From the NCBI RefSeq assembly GCF_016593235.1, contig NZ_AP023065.1, positions 310,001 to 374,000 of the forward strand: a stretch of 64,000 nucleotides of DNA. Direction: 5' to 3'. The notes beneath the pieces are model-generated. The model was not told the origin of the DNA and ran no database searches. It saw only the letters and a program-made list of their open reading frames with translations. Below are positions 1 through 7,645 of the stretch, piece after piece (positions within the stretch are counted from its first letter, which is position 1; each line of letters starts with the position of its first letter). The translations under genes were made by a program, and so were the position numbers. This DNA comes from Nitratiruptor sp. YY09-18. Lineage in GTDB: Bacteria; Campylobacterota; Campylobacteria; Campylobacterales; Nitratiruptoraceae.

Positions 1-1156
1 TCTTTTTGTAGTGCTTCTCTTTGCTGGCAAAATCCGCTATGAACACTGGAAGCAGGGGCAGACTCTTTTAGGATTTTTAGATGCTCATGGGATCAACGCA
101 AAGCTGTATTACAATCTAGATGGAGAAGACAAAGAGCTTGCCAGCGAAATCCGTGCCGGTGTCAAGTTTATTGCTGATTATAATGGGACGCAACTCTTAC
201 AAGCGCTCATTCCTATCAATGAAGAACTGCAGATCCATATCTTTCGTAAAAATGGAGGGTACGCCCTAGATCTCATACCTATACACTACCAAAAAATTCA
301 TGATAAGTTTGGGTTAGCAATTCATTCTAGTCCCTATAATGCAATAGTGCATAACACAAAAAATTTGCGCTTAGCACATGAGTTTGTAGCAGCATTTAAA
401 CATACTGTTGATTTTACGAGGCTGCACAAAGGCGACAAAATTGCTGCAATATATGATCAAAAAGTGCGCTTAGGCGACTTTTTTGGGATGCCAACACTCT
501 ATGCAGCAATGGTGCAACGTGACAAGAGGCGCTATTTTGTATTCAATTTTGAAGAGAGATTTTATGACGAGAAGGGACAAGAACTTGAGAGATTCCTTCT
601 TGTGCGGCCAATTCCTGGAGCGCGAATAACTTCTAGATTTACTCTCAAGCGATGGCATCCAGTCTTGCATCGCTATAGAGCGCATTTAGGGGTCGATTTT
701 GGAGCAAGACGAGGGACTCCCATACGTGCATCAGGAAATGGGCGTGTGGTGTTTTGTGGGCGTAAAGGGGGATATGGAAACTGTATCATCATCGATCATG
801 GGCAAGGCTATAAAACTCTCTATGCACACATGTCGCGATTTCGCCATGGAATGCGAAGAGGCAAACATGTCAAACAGGGACAAATTATAGGCTATGTAGG
901 TAGCACAGGTCTTAGTACTGGGCCGCATCTGCATTTTGGTCTATATAAAAACAATCGTGCAATCAATCCTTTGCGCGTAGTGAGGATTGCCAAGAGCCGT
1001 TTGAGTGGAAAGAAGCTGAGAAAATTTAAAAAAATCGTAGCAAAGTATAAAAAAGAGCTCATTGAGTGCGCCAAGAGAGAATGCAAACCTATCGTAATAG
1101 AAAAAGTTGAGCAAAGCAGCTGCCAATTGCAAGGAGGGGAAAATGCAAAAGGATGA
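1..1156 (+). CDS. M23 family peptidoglycan peptidase, Csd3-like (5' partial)
   Basis: Periplasmic zinc metallopeptidase that trims or cuts peptidoglycan cross-links; in Helicobacter the homologue Csd3 (HdpA) shapes the cell. Counting from the GTG at 11, the LytM/M23 zinc site is visible as HLGVD (H225, D229) and the HLH pair (H306, H308), with a further YAH histidine near 273. The roughly 200 residues before the catalytic domain match the inhibitory N-terminal part of Csd3. The frame stays open upstream of the GTG to the window edge, and the first residues (LFVVLLFAGK) look like the end of a signal peptide, so the true start probably lies a few codons outside the window. The 3' end overlaps mgtE by 14 nt. 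Family sure; exact cleavage specificity not shown. Confidence 0.88.
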   Translation, partial: LFVVLLFAGKIRYEHWKQGQTLLGFLDAHGINAKLYYNLDGEDKELASEIRAGVKFIADYNGTQLLQALIPINEELQIHIFRKNGGYALDLIPIHYQKIHDKFGLAIHSSPYNAIVHNTKNLRLAHEFVAAFKHTVDFTRLHKGDKIAAIYDQKVRLGDFFGMPTLYAAMVQRDKRRYFVFNFEERFYDEKGQELERFLLVRPIPGARITSRFTLKRWHPVLHRYRAHLGVDFGARRGTPIRASGNGRVVFCGRKGGYGNCIIIDHGQGYKTLYAHMSRFRHGMRRGKHVKQGQIIGYVGSTGLSTGPHLHFGLYKNNRAINPLRVVRIAKSRLSGKKLRKFKKIVAKYKKELIECAKRECKPIVIEKVEQSSCQLQGGENAKG

Positions 1157-2501
1157 GGTCTTAAAAATACGCCATGTATTAGAGAGTGAAATAAAGAGTG
1201 GGGATATATCGCTTCATCCAACAGAGATCGCAACGTATTTGAAATATCTCTATAACAATGACAAGTTTGAGTTTTACGAGACACTCAAAAAGCTGCCAGA
1301 AGATGTTTTGGGTGAAGTGCTTTTGGAACTCCCAGAAAACATCAAAGATGATGCTATTGAGCATCTCTCAGCCCAAAAGCTTGCAAAGGCGATAGAAGAG
1401 CTCGATAGTGATGATGCAGTGGATCTTGTCAAGGATATCGAGGATGTTGATGAAGAGCTTGAGCAAGAGGTCCTTGATAACCTTGACAAAGAGTACAAAG
1501 AGGAGATCGAAGAGCTTAGTAGTTATGATGAGGCGCATGCTGGTGCATACATGCAAACAGAGGTCTTCAAAGCTTATGAAGATGAGACTATCAAAGATGC
1601 ACTAGAGCGCTTACGTCAACTCAAATCTCAAGGCGAGCTCTCAAATGTCCATCAGGTCTATGTTGTAGATAGCGATGAAAAACTCAAAGCCATTATTCCT
1701 CTTGATGATTTGATTCTATACGATTTTGATACGAAACTCGCTGATATTATCAAAGATAAAAAGTATGAGCCAATTGCAGTGAGAGTTGATGAACCAATAT
1801 CTGATCTTATTAAAAAATTTGAAGACTATGATCTTTCTGTAGTAGCTGTCGTCGATGATCAAGGAAGACTTCTTGGTCGTATTACATCAGATGATGTTAT
1901 CGACCTCGTAGAAGACCAGGCAACTGAACAGATCTATAACTTGGCTGGTGTTGAAGATGAGGTTGAAGAAGAGGGCGATATCAAAGAGGTTACAAAAAAG
2001 CGTGCATGGTGGTTGCTTATAAACCTTGGTACCGCGATTTTAGCCTCTTTTGTTATTGGTCTTTTTGATGAGACGATTCAAAAGTACGTAGCTCTCGCAG
2101 TGCTCATGCCAATAGTTGCATCTATGGGTGGCAATGCAGGTACACAGACACTTACTGTTGTGGTACGTAAACTTGCTCTTGGAGAGATCGATTGGCAAAA
2201 TGCAAAAAAAGCTCTCTTTCAAGAGACTTTCATATCATTGGCGAATGGCCTCATCTTTGCAGTGATAATGGGTGCGATAGCTTGGATATGGTTTGATGAT
2301 AAGATGTTGGGAGTTGTCATTGCACTTGCTATGATTATTAACTTATTGGCAGCGGGATTTTTTGGGGCTATAATTCCACTCTTTTTGAAAAAAATCGGTC
2401 AAGACCCGGCAGTAGGAAGTAGTGTGCTTTTGACCACAGTAACTGATGTGGTAGGCTTTTTTGCATTTTTGGGTCTTGCAAAACTCATGTTGGTGCATTA
2501 A
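1143..2501 (+). CDS. mgtE: Magnesium transporter MgtE
   Basis: Inner-membrane Mg2+ channel. The 452-residue protein has the usual order: an acidic helical N domain (about 1-130), a CBS pair (about 135-260) that senses cytosolic Mg2+, a linker helix, and a five-helix C-terminal membrane domain (about 285-452) containing the MPIVASMGGNAGTQTL pore-region motif. A longer reading from a TTG at 1107 exists, but the ATG at 1143 has a strong AAGGAGGGG ribosome site just upstream, inside the end of the peptidase gene, so I use it. Closely followed by the Nudix gene (1 nt gap). Confidence 0.95.
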   Translation: MQKDEVLKIRHVLESEIKSGDISLHPTEIATYLKYLYNNDKFEFYETLKKLPEDVLGEVLLELPENIKDDAIEHLSAQKLAKAIEELDSDDAVDLVKDIEDVDEELEQEVLDNLDKEYKEEIEELSSYDEAHAGAYMQTEVFKAYEDETIKDALERLRQLKSQGELSNVHQVYVVDSDEKLKAIIPLDDLILYDFDTKLADIIKDKKYEPIAVRVDEPISDLIKKFEDYDLSVVAVVDDQGRLLGRITSDDVIDLVEDQATEQIYNLAGVEDEVEEEGDIKEVTKKRAWWLLINLGTAILASFVIGLFDETIQKYVALAVLMPIVASMGGNAGTQTLTVVVRKLALGEIDWQNAKKALFQETFISLANGLIFAVIMGAIAWIWFDDKMLGVVIALAMIINLLAAGFFGAIIPLFLKKIGQDPAVGSSVLLTTVTDVVGFFAFLGLAKLMLVH

Positions 2502-2502
2502 G

Positions 2503-3045
2503 ATGATCAAAACAATACAGCCTTTAAAACATCCACATTTTATCAAACCTGTTGAGATCATCTACGAGCAAAACGGGAAAGAGAAACGCTGGGAAGCAGT
2601 GCAGGCACACGATAGCGTAGCTGTGCTGCTTTTTCATCCACAAAAAGATGCTTTTGTGCTTGTCAAGCAGTTTCGCCCAGCTCTCGCTATGCAGCACGGT
2701 TTTGCGTTTAGTTATGAGTTGTGTGCTGGTATTGTGGATAAAGATAAAAGCTTGGAGCAAATAGCTATCGAAGAGGTAGAAGAAGAGACTGGCTACAGGG
2801 TAGAAAAAATTGAAAAGATTACTTCATTTTTTACTTCCGTTGGCTTTGCTGGATCGAAGCAGACTCTTTTTTATGCCGAAGTATCAAAACAGGTAGCTCC
2901 AGGTGGTGGTATAGATGATGAGGTGATCGAGGTAGTACATCTCCCAGTTGCAAAAGCAAAAGAGTTTATGTATGATGAGAGTAAGCCCAAGACTCCCGGG
3001 CTTTTGTTTGCTCTATGTTGGTGGTTTGAGCAAAACTCTCAATAA
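2503..3045 (+). CDS. Nudix hydrolase (nucleotide-sugar / ADP-ribose pyrophosphatase type)
   Basis: Cleaves nucleoside diphosphates linked to another group, likely a sugar nucleotide. The 180-residue protein carries a Nudix box around residues 80-102: a glycine (AGIVD), then IEEVEEETGY, matching the REUxEExGU core except that E replaces the R. The preceding conserved E is K, a mild deviation. Overall layout (VKQFRP, then the Nudix box, then TSVGFAGSKQTLFYAEV) is that of the NUDT14/YffH-type group. The ATG at 2503 directly follows mgtE and is preferred to an upstream in-frame start inside mgtE. Its last 7 nt overlap the convergent globin gene. Substrate not determined. Confidence 0.85.
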   Translation: MIKTIQPLKHPHFIKPVEIIYEQNGKEKRWEAVQAHDSVAVLLFHPQKDAFVLVKQFRPALAMQHGFAFSYELCAGIVDKDKSLEQIAIEEVEEETGYRVEKIEKITSFFTSVGFAGSKQTLFYAEVSKQVAPGGGIDDEVIEVVHLPVAKAKEFMYDESKPKTPGLLFALCWWFEQNSQ

Positions 3046-3488
3046 GTTTTAGATGTATTGAGACGATTTACCATCAATTTCGAAAAATTATCCACATAAT
3101 CCCAAAATGCTTGCTTGAGCTCTTGTGGAATATCTAACTCTTCTAACGTCTCCATCATGGTCCCAAGCCACTCAATCCGTGCTCTCTCGTCGATAGAAAA
3201 CTTTTCGTGAAACTCAATCATATATTCGTTTAGATCTTGGCTTCCTATGTCATAGAGTTTCGGTCCTCCGCAAATAGCTATGAAAAAGAGTGTGTTTTTC
3301 TCCTTGACTTTTGCAAATTCTTCTTCATCCTGTGGGAAAAAATGGGCAATTTCACTCTCATAAATCTTATCATAGAAACTATACATAAATTCTCTCATAC
3401 CATCTACTCCACCTACAGCTTCAAAAAATTCAATAGGTGGGTTTGTAAATGTTATTTTCTCATTCTTCTTTATTGGACTTATTTTCAA
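3039..3488 (-). CDS. Truncated haemoglobin, group II-like
   Basis: Small haem protein for oxygen/NO chemistry. The 149-residue protein shows group II hallmarks: an FYDKIYESE-type A/B helix, a GGPKLY motif, the proximal histidine in IEFHEKFSI, and a WLGTMMETLEE G-helix. I choose the TTG at 3488 because AAAGGAG lies 5 nt upstream; an open frame extends to 3548 but has no good ribosome site. This start overlaps the end of the amidase gene by 29 nt, so the gene is probably the last in the aguA-to-globin run. Campylobacter also has truncated globins (Ctb is group III), but this sequence fits group II better. Confidence 0.85.
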   Translation of the reverse strand: MKISPIKKNEKITFTNPPIEFFEAVGGVDGMREFMYSFYDKIYESEIAHFFPQDEEEFAKVKEKNTLFFIAICGGPKLYDIGSQDLNEYMIEFHEKFSIDERARIEWLGTMMETLEELDIPQELKQAFWDYVDNFSKLMVNRLNTSKTY

Positions 3489-4359
3489 TTCTACTCCTTT
3501 GACAAAATCTTTGCATGAGACATCCATAGGCATCGATCCTGCGATCACGTAAAAATGGCCAGATGTCTCTTACTTCTTTTGTGCGTTTCATATCTATTTC
3601 ACAGGTTATTACTTGTTCACTTTTACTATCAGCTTGTATGAGAATCTCTCCTTGTGGTCCACATGCAAAGCTATTGCCCCAAAACCTAATGCCTTTGAGA
3701 CATTCACTATCGTCTTTTTCAAATCCTACCCTATTGACACTGATAAGTGGCAAGCCATTTGCAATGGCATGGGAGCGTTGGATTGTGATCCATGCATCCA
3801 GTTGACGAGATTTTTCATCTTCACTATCTTCATCAAACCATCCGATTGCTGTAGGATAGACGAGAATTTCTGCACCTTTGAGCGCCATAATGCGTGCGGC
3901 TTCAGGAAACCACTGATCCCAGCACACAAGCACACCAAGTCTTCCTATCGATGTATCGACTGGTTCAAAACCAAGATCACCTGGAGTAAAATAGAATTTC
4001 TCATAAAATCCTGGGTCATCTGGAATATGCATCTTCCGATACATCCCTGCTATTTTACCTTTGTCAAAAACAACTGCCGTATTATGATAAAGTCCCGGTG
4101 CCCTCTGTTCAAAGAGACTCGCAACAAGCACAATGTCTTTTGTCTTACTGAGTTTTTGCCAAAAGGCGACATCTTCTTCAAAAGTAGCAGCAAGCTTGAA
4201 ATATGAAGTATCTTCACTTTGGCAAAAATAGGGTCCTTGATGAAGCTCTTGAAGTACGACCAGATCAATCCCTTTGGCTTTATCGATTAGTTCGAGAGTT
4301 TTTGTTATTGTGGCCTCTTTGGAACCATGATATTTTTGTTGTATCAAAGCTACTTTCAT
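3460..4359 (-). CDS. aguB: N-carbamoylputrescine amidase
   Basis: Nitrilase-superfamily enzyme that hydrolyses N-carbamoylputrescine to putrescine, CO2 and ammonia, the second step of the agmatine-to-putrescine route. The catalytic triad is visible as E39 (LQELH), K109 (YRKMHIPDDP) and C146 (LVCWDQWFPEAAR). The 299-residue length and the HIPDDPGFYEKFYFTPGD stretch fit the AguB group. The first enzyme of the route, agmatine deiminase, lies three genes upstream in the same run, which supports the assignment. The ATG overlaps the stop of the ABC permease gene by 4 nt (ATGA), implying translational coupling. Confidence 0.93.
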   Translation of the reverse strand: MKVALIQQKYHGSKEATITKTLELIDKAKGIDLVVLQELHQGPYFCQSEDTSYFKLAATFEEDVAFWQKLSKTKDIVLVASLFEQRAPGLYHNTAVVFDKGKIAGMYRKMHIPDDPGFYEKFYFTPGDLGFEPVDTSIGRLGVLVCWDQWFPEAARIMALKGAEILVYPTAIGWFDEDSEDEKSRQLDAWITIQRSHAIANGLPLISVNRVGFEKDDSECLKGIRFWGNSFACGPQGEILIQADSKSEQVITCEIDMKRTKEVRDIWPFLRDRRIDAYGCLMQRFCQRSRIENKSNKEE

Positions 4360-5147
4360 TTTCTATCCTTTATAATGCTCAATCCAAAAAAGAGTGCAGC
4401 TACAAGAATGATCGAGGCAGTGGCTGAAATATCAAAAGTATTGGCGATAAAAAGACCAACAATTTGAACGATGAGACCTAATATGCCACTTACTATTATC
4501 ATGGAAGCGAAATTTTTGGTGAATTTTTGTGCGATAAATGGCGGGATACTAAGAAGGGCTATAACAAGTATGAGTCCTATTGAACGTATACTCATAACAA
4601 CTGTAAAAGCGATGAGAATGAGTGTAAGAGTATGCAAAAATCCAACAGGCAAACCTCTTGTCTTTGCAAACTCCTTATCATAAGCGATAGCAAGAATATG
4701 ATGATAGAACATCAGTATATAAATGATAAGAATCACATCTACAAAAAACATATAGTATAAGTCGCTTTGAGGTACAAGCAAAATATCACCAAAAAGGTAA
4801 GCCAAAAGGTCTGGATGGTAGCCGGGAGTCAGGTCATTAAAAATAATACCTATACTCATACCTACCGCCCACAAAATACTTATATAGACATCCACATGGC
4901 GATGGGACTTATATGTGAGATAGGCAAAAATGAGAGCAAGGATGAGGGCAAAAATCGTAGCACCAAAAAGTATGGAGATTCCAAAGTAGAGTGCCATCCC
5001 TACGCCCCCATAACTTCCATGGGCGATACTAGCTGCAAGGTAGTTGTAGCGGTTAATAAGCATCACAGAGCCAATAATGGCAATAGCGATACTTAAAAGC
5101 AGGGAAGCAGTAATGGAGTTGGAAAAGAGATGGATAAACTTAAACAT
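4356..5147 (-). CDS. Zinc/manganese-type ABC transporter permease
   Basis: Membrane subunit of an ABC-3 family metal importer (ZnuB/MntB type). The 263-residue protein has seven to nine hydrophobic segments and the family features AASIAHGSYGGVGMALYFG near the N terminus and SIRSIGLILVIALLSIPPF near the C-terminal third. The ATG at 5147 overlaps the ATPase stop codon by 8 nt, which is a better fit than a longer reading from 5198 inside the ATPase gene. The metal cannot be told from the permease. Confidence 0.9.
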   Translation of the reverse strand: MFKFIHLFSNSITASLLLSIAIAIIGSVMLINRYNYLAASIAHGSYGGVGMALYFGISILFGATIFALILALIFAYLTYKSHRHVDVYISILWAVGMSIGIIFNDLTPGYHPDLLAYLFGDILLVPQSDLYYMFFVDVILIIYILMFYHHILAIAYDKEFAKTRGLPVGFLHTLTLILIAFTVVMSIRSIGLILVIALLSIPPFIAQKFTKNFASMIIVSGILGLIVQIVGLFIANTFDISATASIILVAALFFGLSIIKDRK

Positions 5148-5868
5148 TGCATCCCTTTTGTAGCTCTTCAAAGAGATCCATTTCACAAAAATGCTCATCT
5201 GCAGAATGAATATGGATATTAGGTTTGTCGTGAATAAAGAGTTTTCTATTTATATAGAAAACTCTGTCTACACCTTTGAGAATGATATTGATATCGTGAC
5301 TTACAACAAGACGTGTGATAGAGAGCTCTTGCAATATGTGATAGATCTGCCTTTGTGCTTGTAGGTCTACTGATGCAGTTGGCTCATCGAGGATAAGAAT
5401 TTTTGGATCAGTGACAAGAGCCCGGGCAAGGAGCACTCTTTGTCGTTGTCCTCCTGAGAGATCGCTGATCTTTCTTTCTAAAATCTCTTCTATTGCAAGT
5501 TTTGCTGCAATCTCTTCAAGTTTTTTATAGTCTTTTTGATTGAAGCGAAATTTTTTGGGATTGAGCCTTCCTTGGAGTATTATATCTTTTGCCTGCAAGG
5601 GCATATCGAGATTGAAATTGACATTTTGAGGAAGATATCCTATGAATTTTTGTGCTTCTTGCGGAGATTTTCCATAGATAGTGATGCTCCCTTTAGTAGG
5701 TTGGAGTAGTCCTGCTAAAAGACGCAAGAATGTAGTCTTGCCTCCACCATTGGGACCAATGATTGCAATATACTCTTTGTCAAAGATCTGTGCAGTGATA
5801 TCTTCAAGCACATACTCTTTATCGTAGCGAAACCAGAGATTGCGAATATCAATCGCCAAAGATCGCAC
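5140..5868 (-). CDS. Zinc/manganese-type ABC transporter ATP-binding protein
   Basis: ATPase of the metal importer encoded with its neighbours. It has Walker A GPNGGGKTT, a Q-loop in GYLPQNV, signature LSGGQRQR, Walker B ILILDEPTA and the H-loop VVSHD. Candidate starts are TTG 5874, GTG 5868 and TTG 5859, all inside the end of the binding-protein gene; the GTG has GAAGG six bases upstream and is my choice. About 20 nt overlap with the upstream gene suggests coupled translation. Confidence 0.92.
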   Translation of the reverse strand: MRSLAIDIRNLWFRYDKEYVLEDITAQIFDKEYIAIIGPNGGGKTTFLRLLAGLLQPTKGSITIYGKSPQEAQKFIGYLPQNVNFNLDMPLQAKDIILQGRLNPKKFRFNQKDYKKLEEIAAKLAIEEILERKISDLSGGQRQRVLLARALVTDPKILILDEPTASVDLQAQRQIYHILQELSITRLVVSHDINIILKGVDRVFYINRKLFIHDKPNIHIHSADEHFCEMDLFEELQKGCNV

Positions 5869-6661
5869 GGGCAACCTTCACAATATTTTCATCCCACTCA
5901 TATGCCAAAGGGTCAATGACGACTACTTTTGCACCGATGCGCTGAGCTAGAAACTTAGCACTCTTGCGTGGAAATTGTGGCTCTATAAAGATTGTTTTGA
6001 TACCCTCTTTTTTTGCTATTTTTATAATTTTTAGAAGGTCTTGGGATTTTGGCTCTTTGCCTTCATGTTCGATTGCTATTTGTCGAAGATGGTAGACTTT
6101 TGCAAAATAGCCAAAAGATGGGTGGTACACAAGGAAGCTATGGATTGAAGAGTGCAGGCGCATCTGGAAGATCTTTTGGTCTATCGTGCCAATTTTTGCT
6201 ATCAATTTTTGCATATTAGATATATAAATATCAGCATTTTTAGGGTCTCGAAAGCTAAGCTCCTCAGCGATTTTGCGCACTATCTGCACAGCATAATTTG
6301 GAGCAAGCCAGATATGTGGATCTGGGTGGGTGGCTCCATCGTGAGTAAGAGGGAAGCGTTTTGTATACTCTCCGCAGTCGATGATTTTGAGTTTGGGATT
6401 TGCACTTTGGATGCGATCAAGCCACATCCTCTCAAACGGCACTCCGATAGTGAAATAGACTGAAGCTTTTTTAATCGCTTTCAAATCTGAGGGTTTGAGC
6501 GAATAGGTGGCAGGTGAAGCACCTTTAGGGACAAGCGCTTTGACTTCGACTTTGTCATTGGCAATCTGTTCGACGAAATATTTTTGTGGCAGGATCGCGA
6601 CAAGTATCAGCTCTTTGGCAAAAAGAGGTAGTGTAAAAAGTAGCAAAAAGAGTAAACGCAT
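5849..6661 (-). CDS. Metal ABC transporter substrate-binding protein, ZnuA-like with an altered metal site
   Basis: Periplasmic metal receptor of the importer (cluster A-I family, 270 residues) with signal peptide RLLFLLLFTLPLFAKE. Metal-ligand candidates are H116 in HPDPHIWLAP, a histidine in VYHPSFGYF, and the acid in VVVIDPLAYEWDENIV. In ZnuA and relatives the first ligand is the histidine of PHTYEPxPSD; here that segment reads SPATYSLKPSD, with alanine in its place, and the His-rich loop of zinc-specific ZnuA is short. Metal preference may therefore differ from zinc. The ATG at 6661 follows AAAGGA and the stop of aguA. Operon position supports a transport role. Confidence 0.88.
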   Translation of the reverse strand: MRLLFLLLFTLPLFAKELILVAILPQKYFVEQIANDKVEVKALVPKGASPATYSLKPSDLKAIKKASVYFTIGVPFERMWLDRIQSANPKLKIIDCGEYTKRFPLTHDGATHPDPHIWLAPNYAVQIVRKIAEELSFRDPKNADIYISNMQKLIAKIGTIDQKIFQMRLHSSIHSFLVYHPSFGYFAKVYHLRQIAIEHEGKEPKSQDLLKIIKIAKKEGIKTIFIEPQFPRKSAKFLAQRIGAKVVVIDPLAYEWDENIVKVARAIFGD

Positions 6662-6663
6662 CA

Positions 6664-7620
6664 CTATCCTTTAAAAAGATTCATACAGCTACAGTGAATC
6701 GAGCCATGCTGGCGAATGAGTACTGAGGCATCAAGCCCAATGATATCACGAGTTGGAAAAAGTTTTTTAAATATTTTTAGAGCCTCTTCATCATTTGGAT
6801 CTTTGTATGTTGGCATTATTACCGCACCGTTTATTATAACAAAGTTGGCGTAGCTTGCTGGGAGTCGCTCTCCATCAAAAATTTTTGGAGATATAAAAGG
6901 CAATGGCACTAAGTCATATCCAAAGCTTTGCAGCTCTTTCTCCATTTTTTTAAGTGCATTATAATGCATATCCTCTCTATCATCACATGTTATATAAGTG
7001 ATTGTGTGGGGGTTGACAAAACGTGCTAACATATCGATATGACTATCAGTATCATCTCCTTCCAAAAAGCCGTGATTTAGCCACAAAACCTTTTTGAGTC
7101 CAAAGAAGGTTTTGAGTTGCTTTTCAATTTCATCTTTTGATAGATAGGGATTTCTATTAGCTTCCAAAAGGCATTTTGAGGTAGTAAGTAAAACTCCATC
7201 TCCATTGCTATCGATACTGCCCCCTTCTAATACAAAACCAATCTTTTTTGTATAAAAAAGCTTTCTATTAACAAGGTTGTCATAGTTTGCTGGAAATTTC
7301 AGACCCCAGCCATTGAATGTAAAATCAAGAAGTTTTGGTGTGTTGTTGTTAAAAACAGTAATGGGTCCGTAGTCTCGTACCCATGTATCGTTTGTTTGGG
7401 CTTTGAGGATTTTTATATTATGTTTAGTTGGGGGAAAGGTGAGATTTTCCTGTGTGATTAAATAGACATCTTGATAGTGAGCTACAATGGAGATAAACTC
7501 TTTGTAAAACTCTCTTACTTCATCCAAATATGGCAGCCAATCGCTCTTTTTGTGAGGATATGCAAGCAAAAGCGCCTTTTGCTCTTCCCACTCTGCAGGG
7601 AGTCTCATTTGAATAGACAC
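6664..7620 (-). CDS. aguA: Agmatine deiminase
   Basis: Converts agmatine to N-carbamoylputrescine and ammonia in polyamine synthesis. Guanidino-modifying (PPAD) fold motifs are all present: NDTWVRDYGPI, EGGSIDSNGDG, FLEGDDTDSHIDM, and the catalytic cysteine C310 in GSIHC near the C terminus (318 residues). The GTG at 7620 is the longest start; an ATG at 7608 is possible, and neither has an obvious ribosome site. This is the first gene of the minus-strand run that ends with the globin gene and sits directly at the boundary of the AT-rich island. Confidence 0.93.
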   Translation of the reverse strand: MSIQMRLPAEWEEQKALLLAYPHKKSDWLPYLDEVREFYKEFISIVAHYQDVYLITQENLTFPPTKHNIKILKAQTNDTWVRDYGPITVFNNNTPKLLDFTFNGWGLKFPANYDNLVNRKLFYTKKIGFVLEGGSIDSNGDGVLLTTSKCLLEANRNPYLSKDEIEKQLKTFFGLKKVLWLNHGFLEGDDTDSHIDMLARFVNPHTITYITCDDREDMHYNALKKMEKELQSFGYDLVPLPFISPKIFDGERLPASYANFVIINGAVIMPTYKDPNDEEALKIFKKLFPTRDIIGLDASVLIRQHGSIHCSCMNLFKG

Positions 7621-7645
7621 ATATTTAACTTATGAAAAATTGTTG

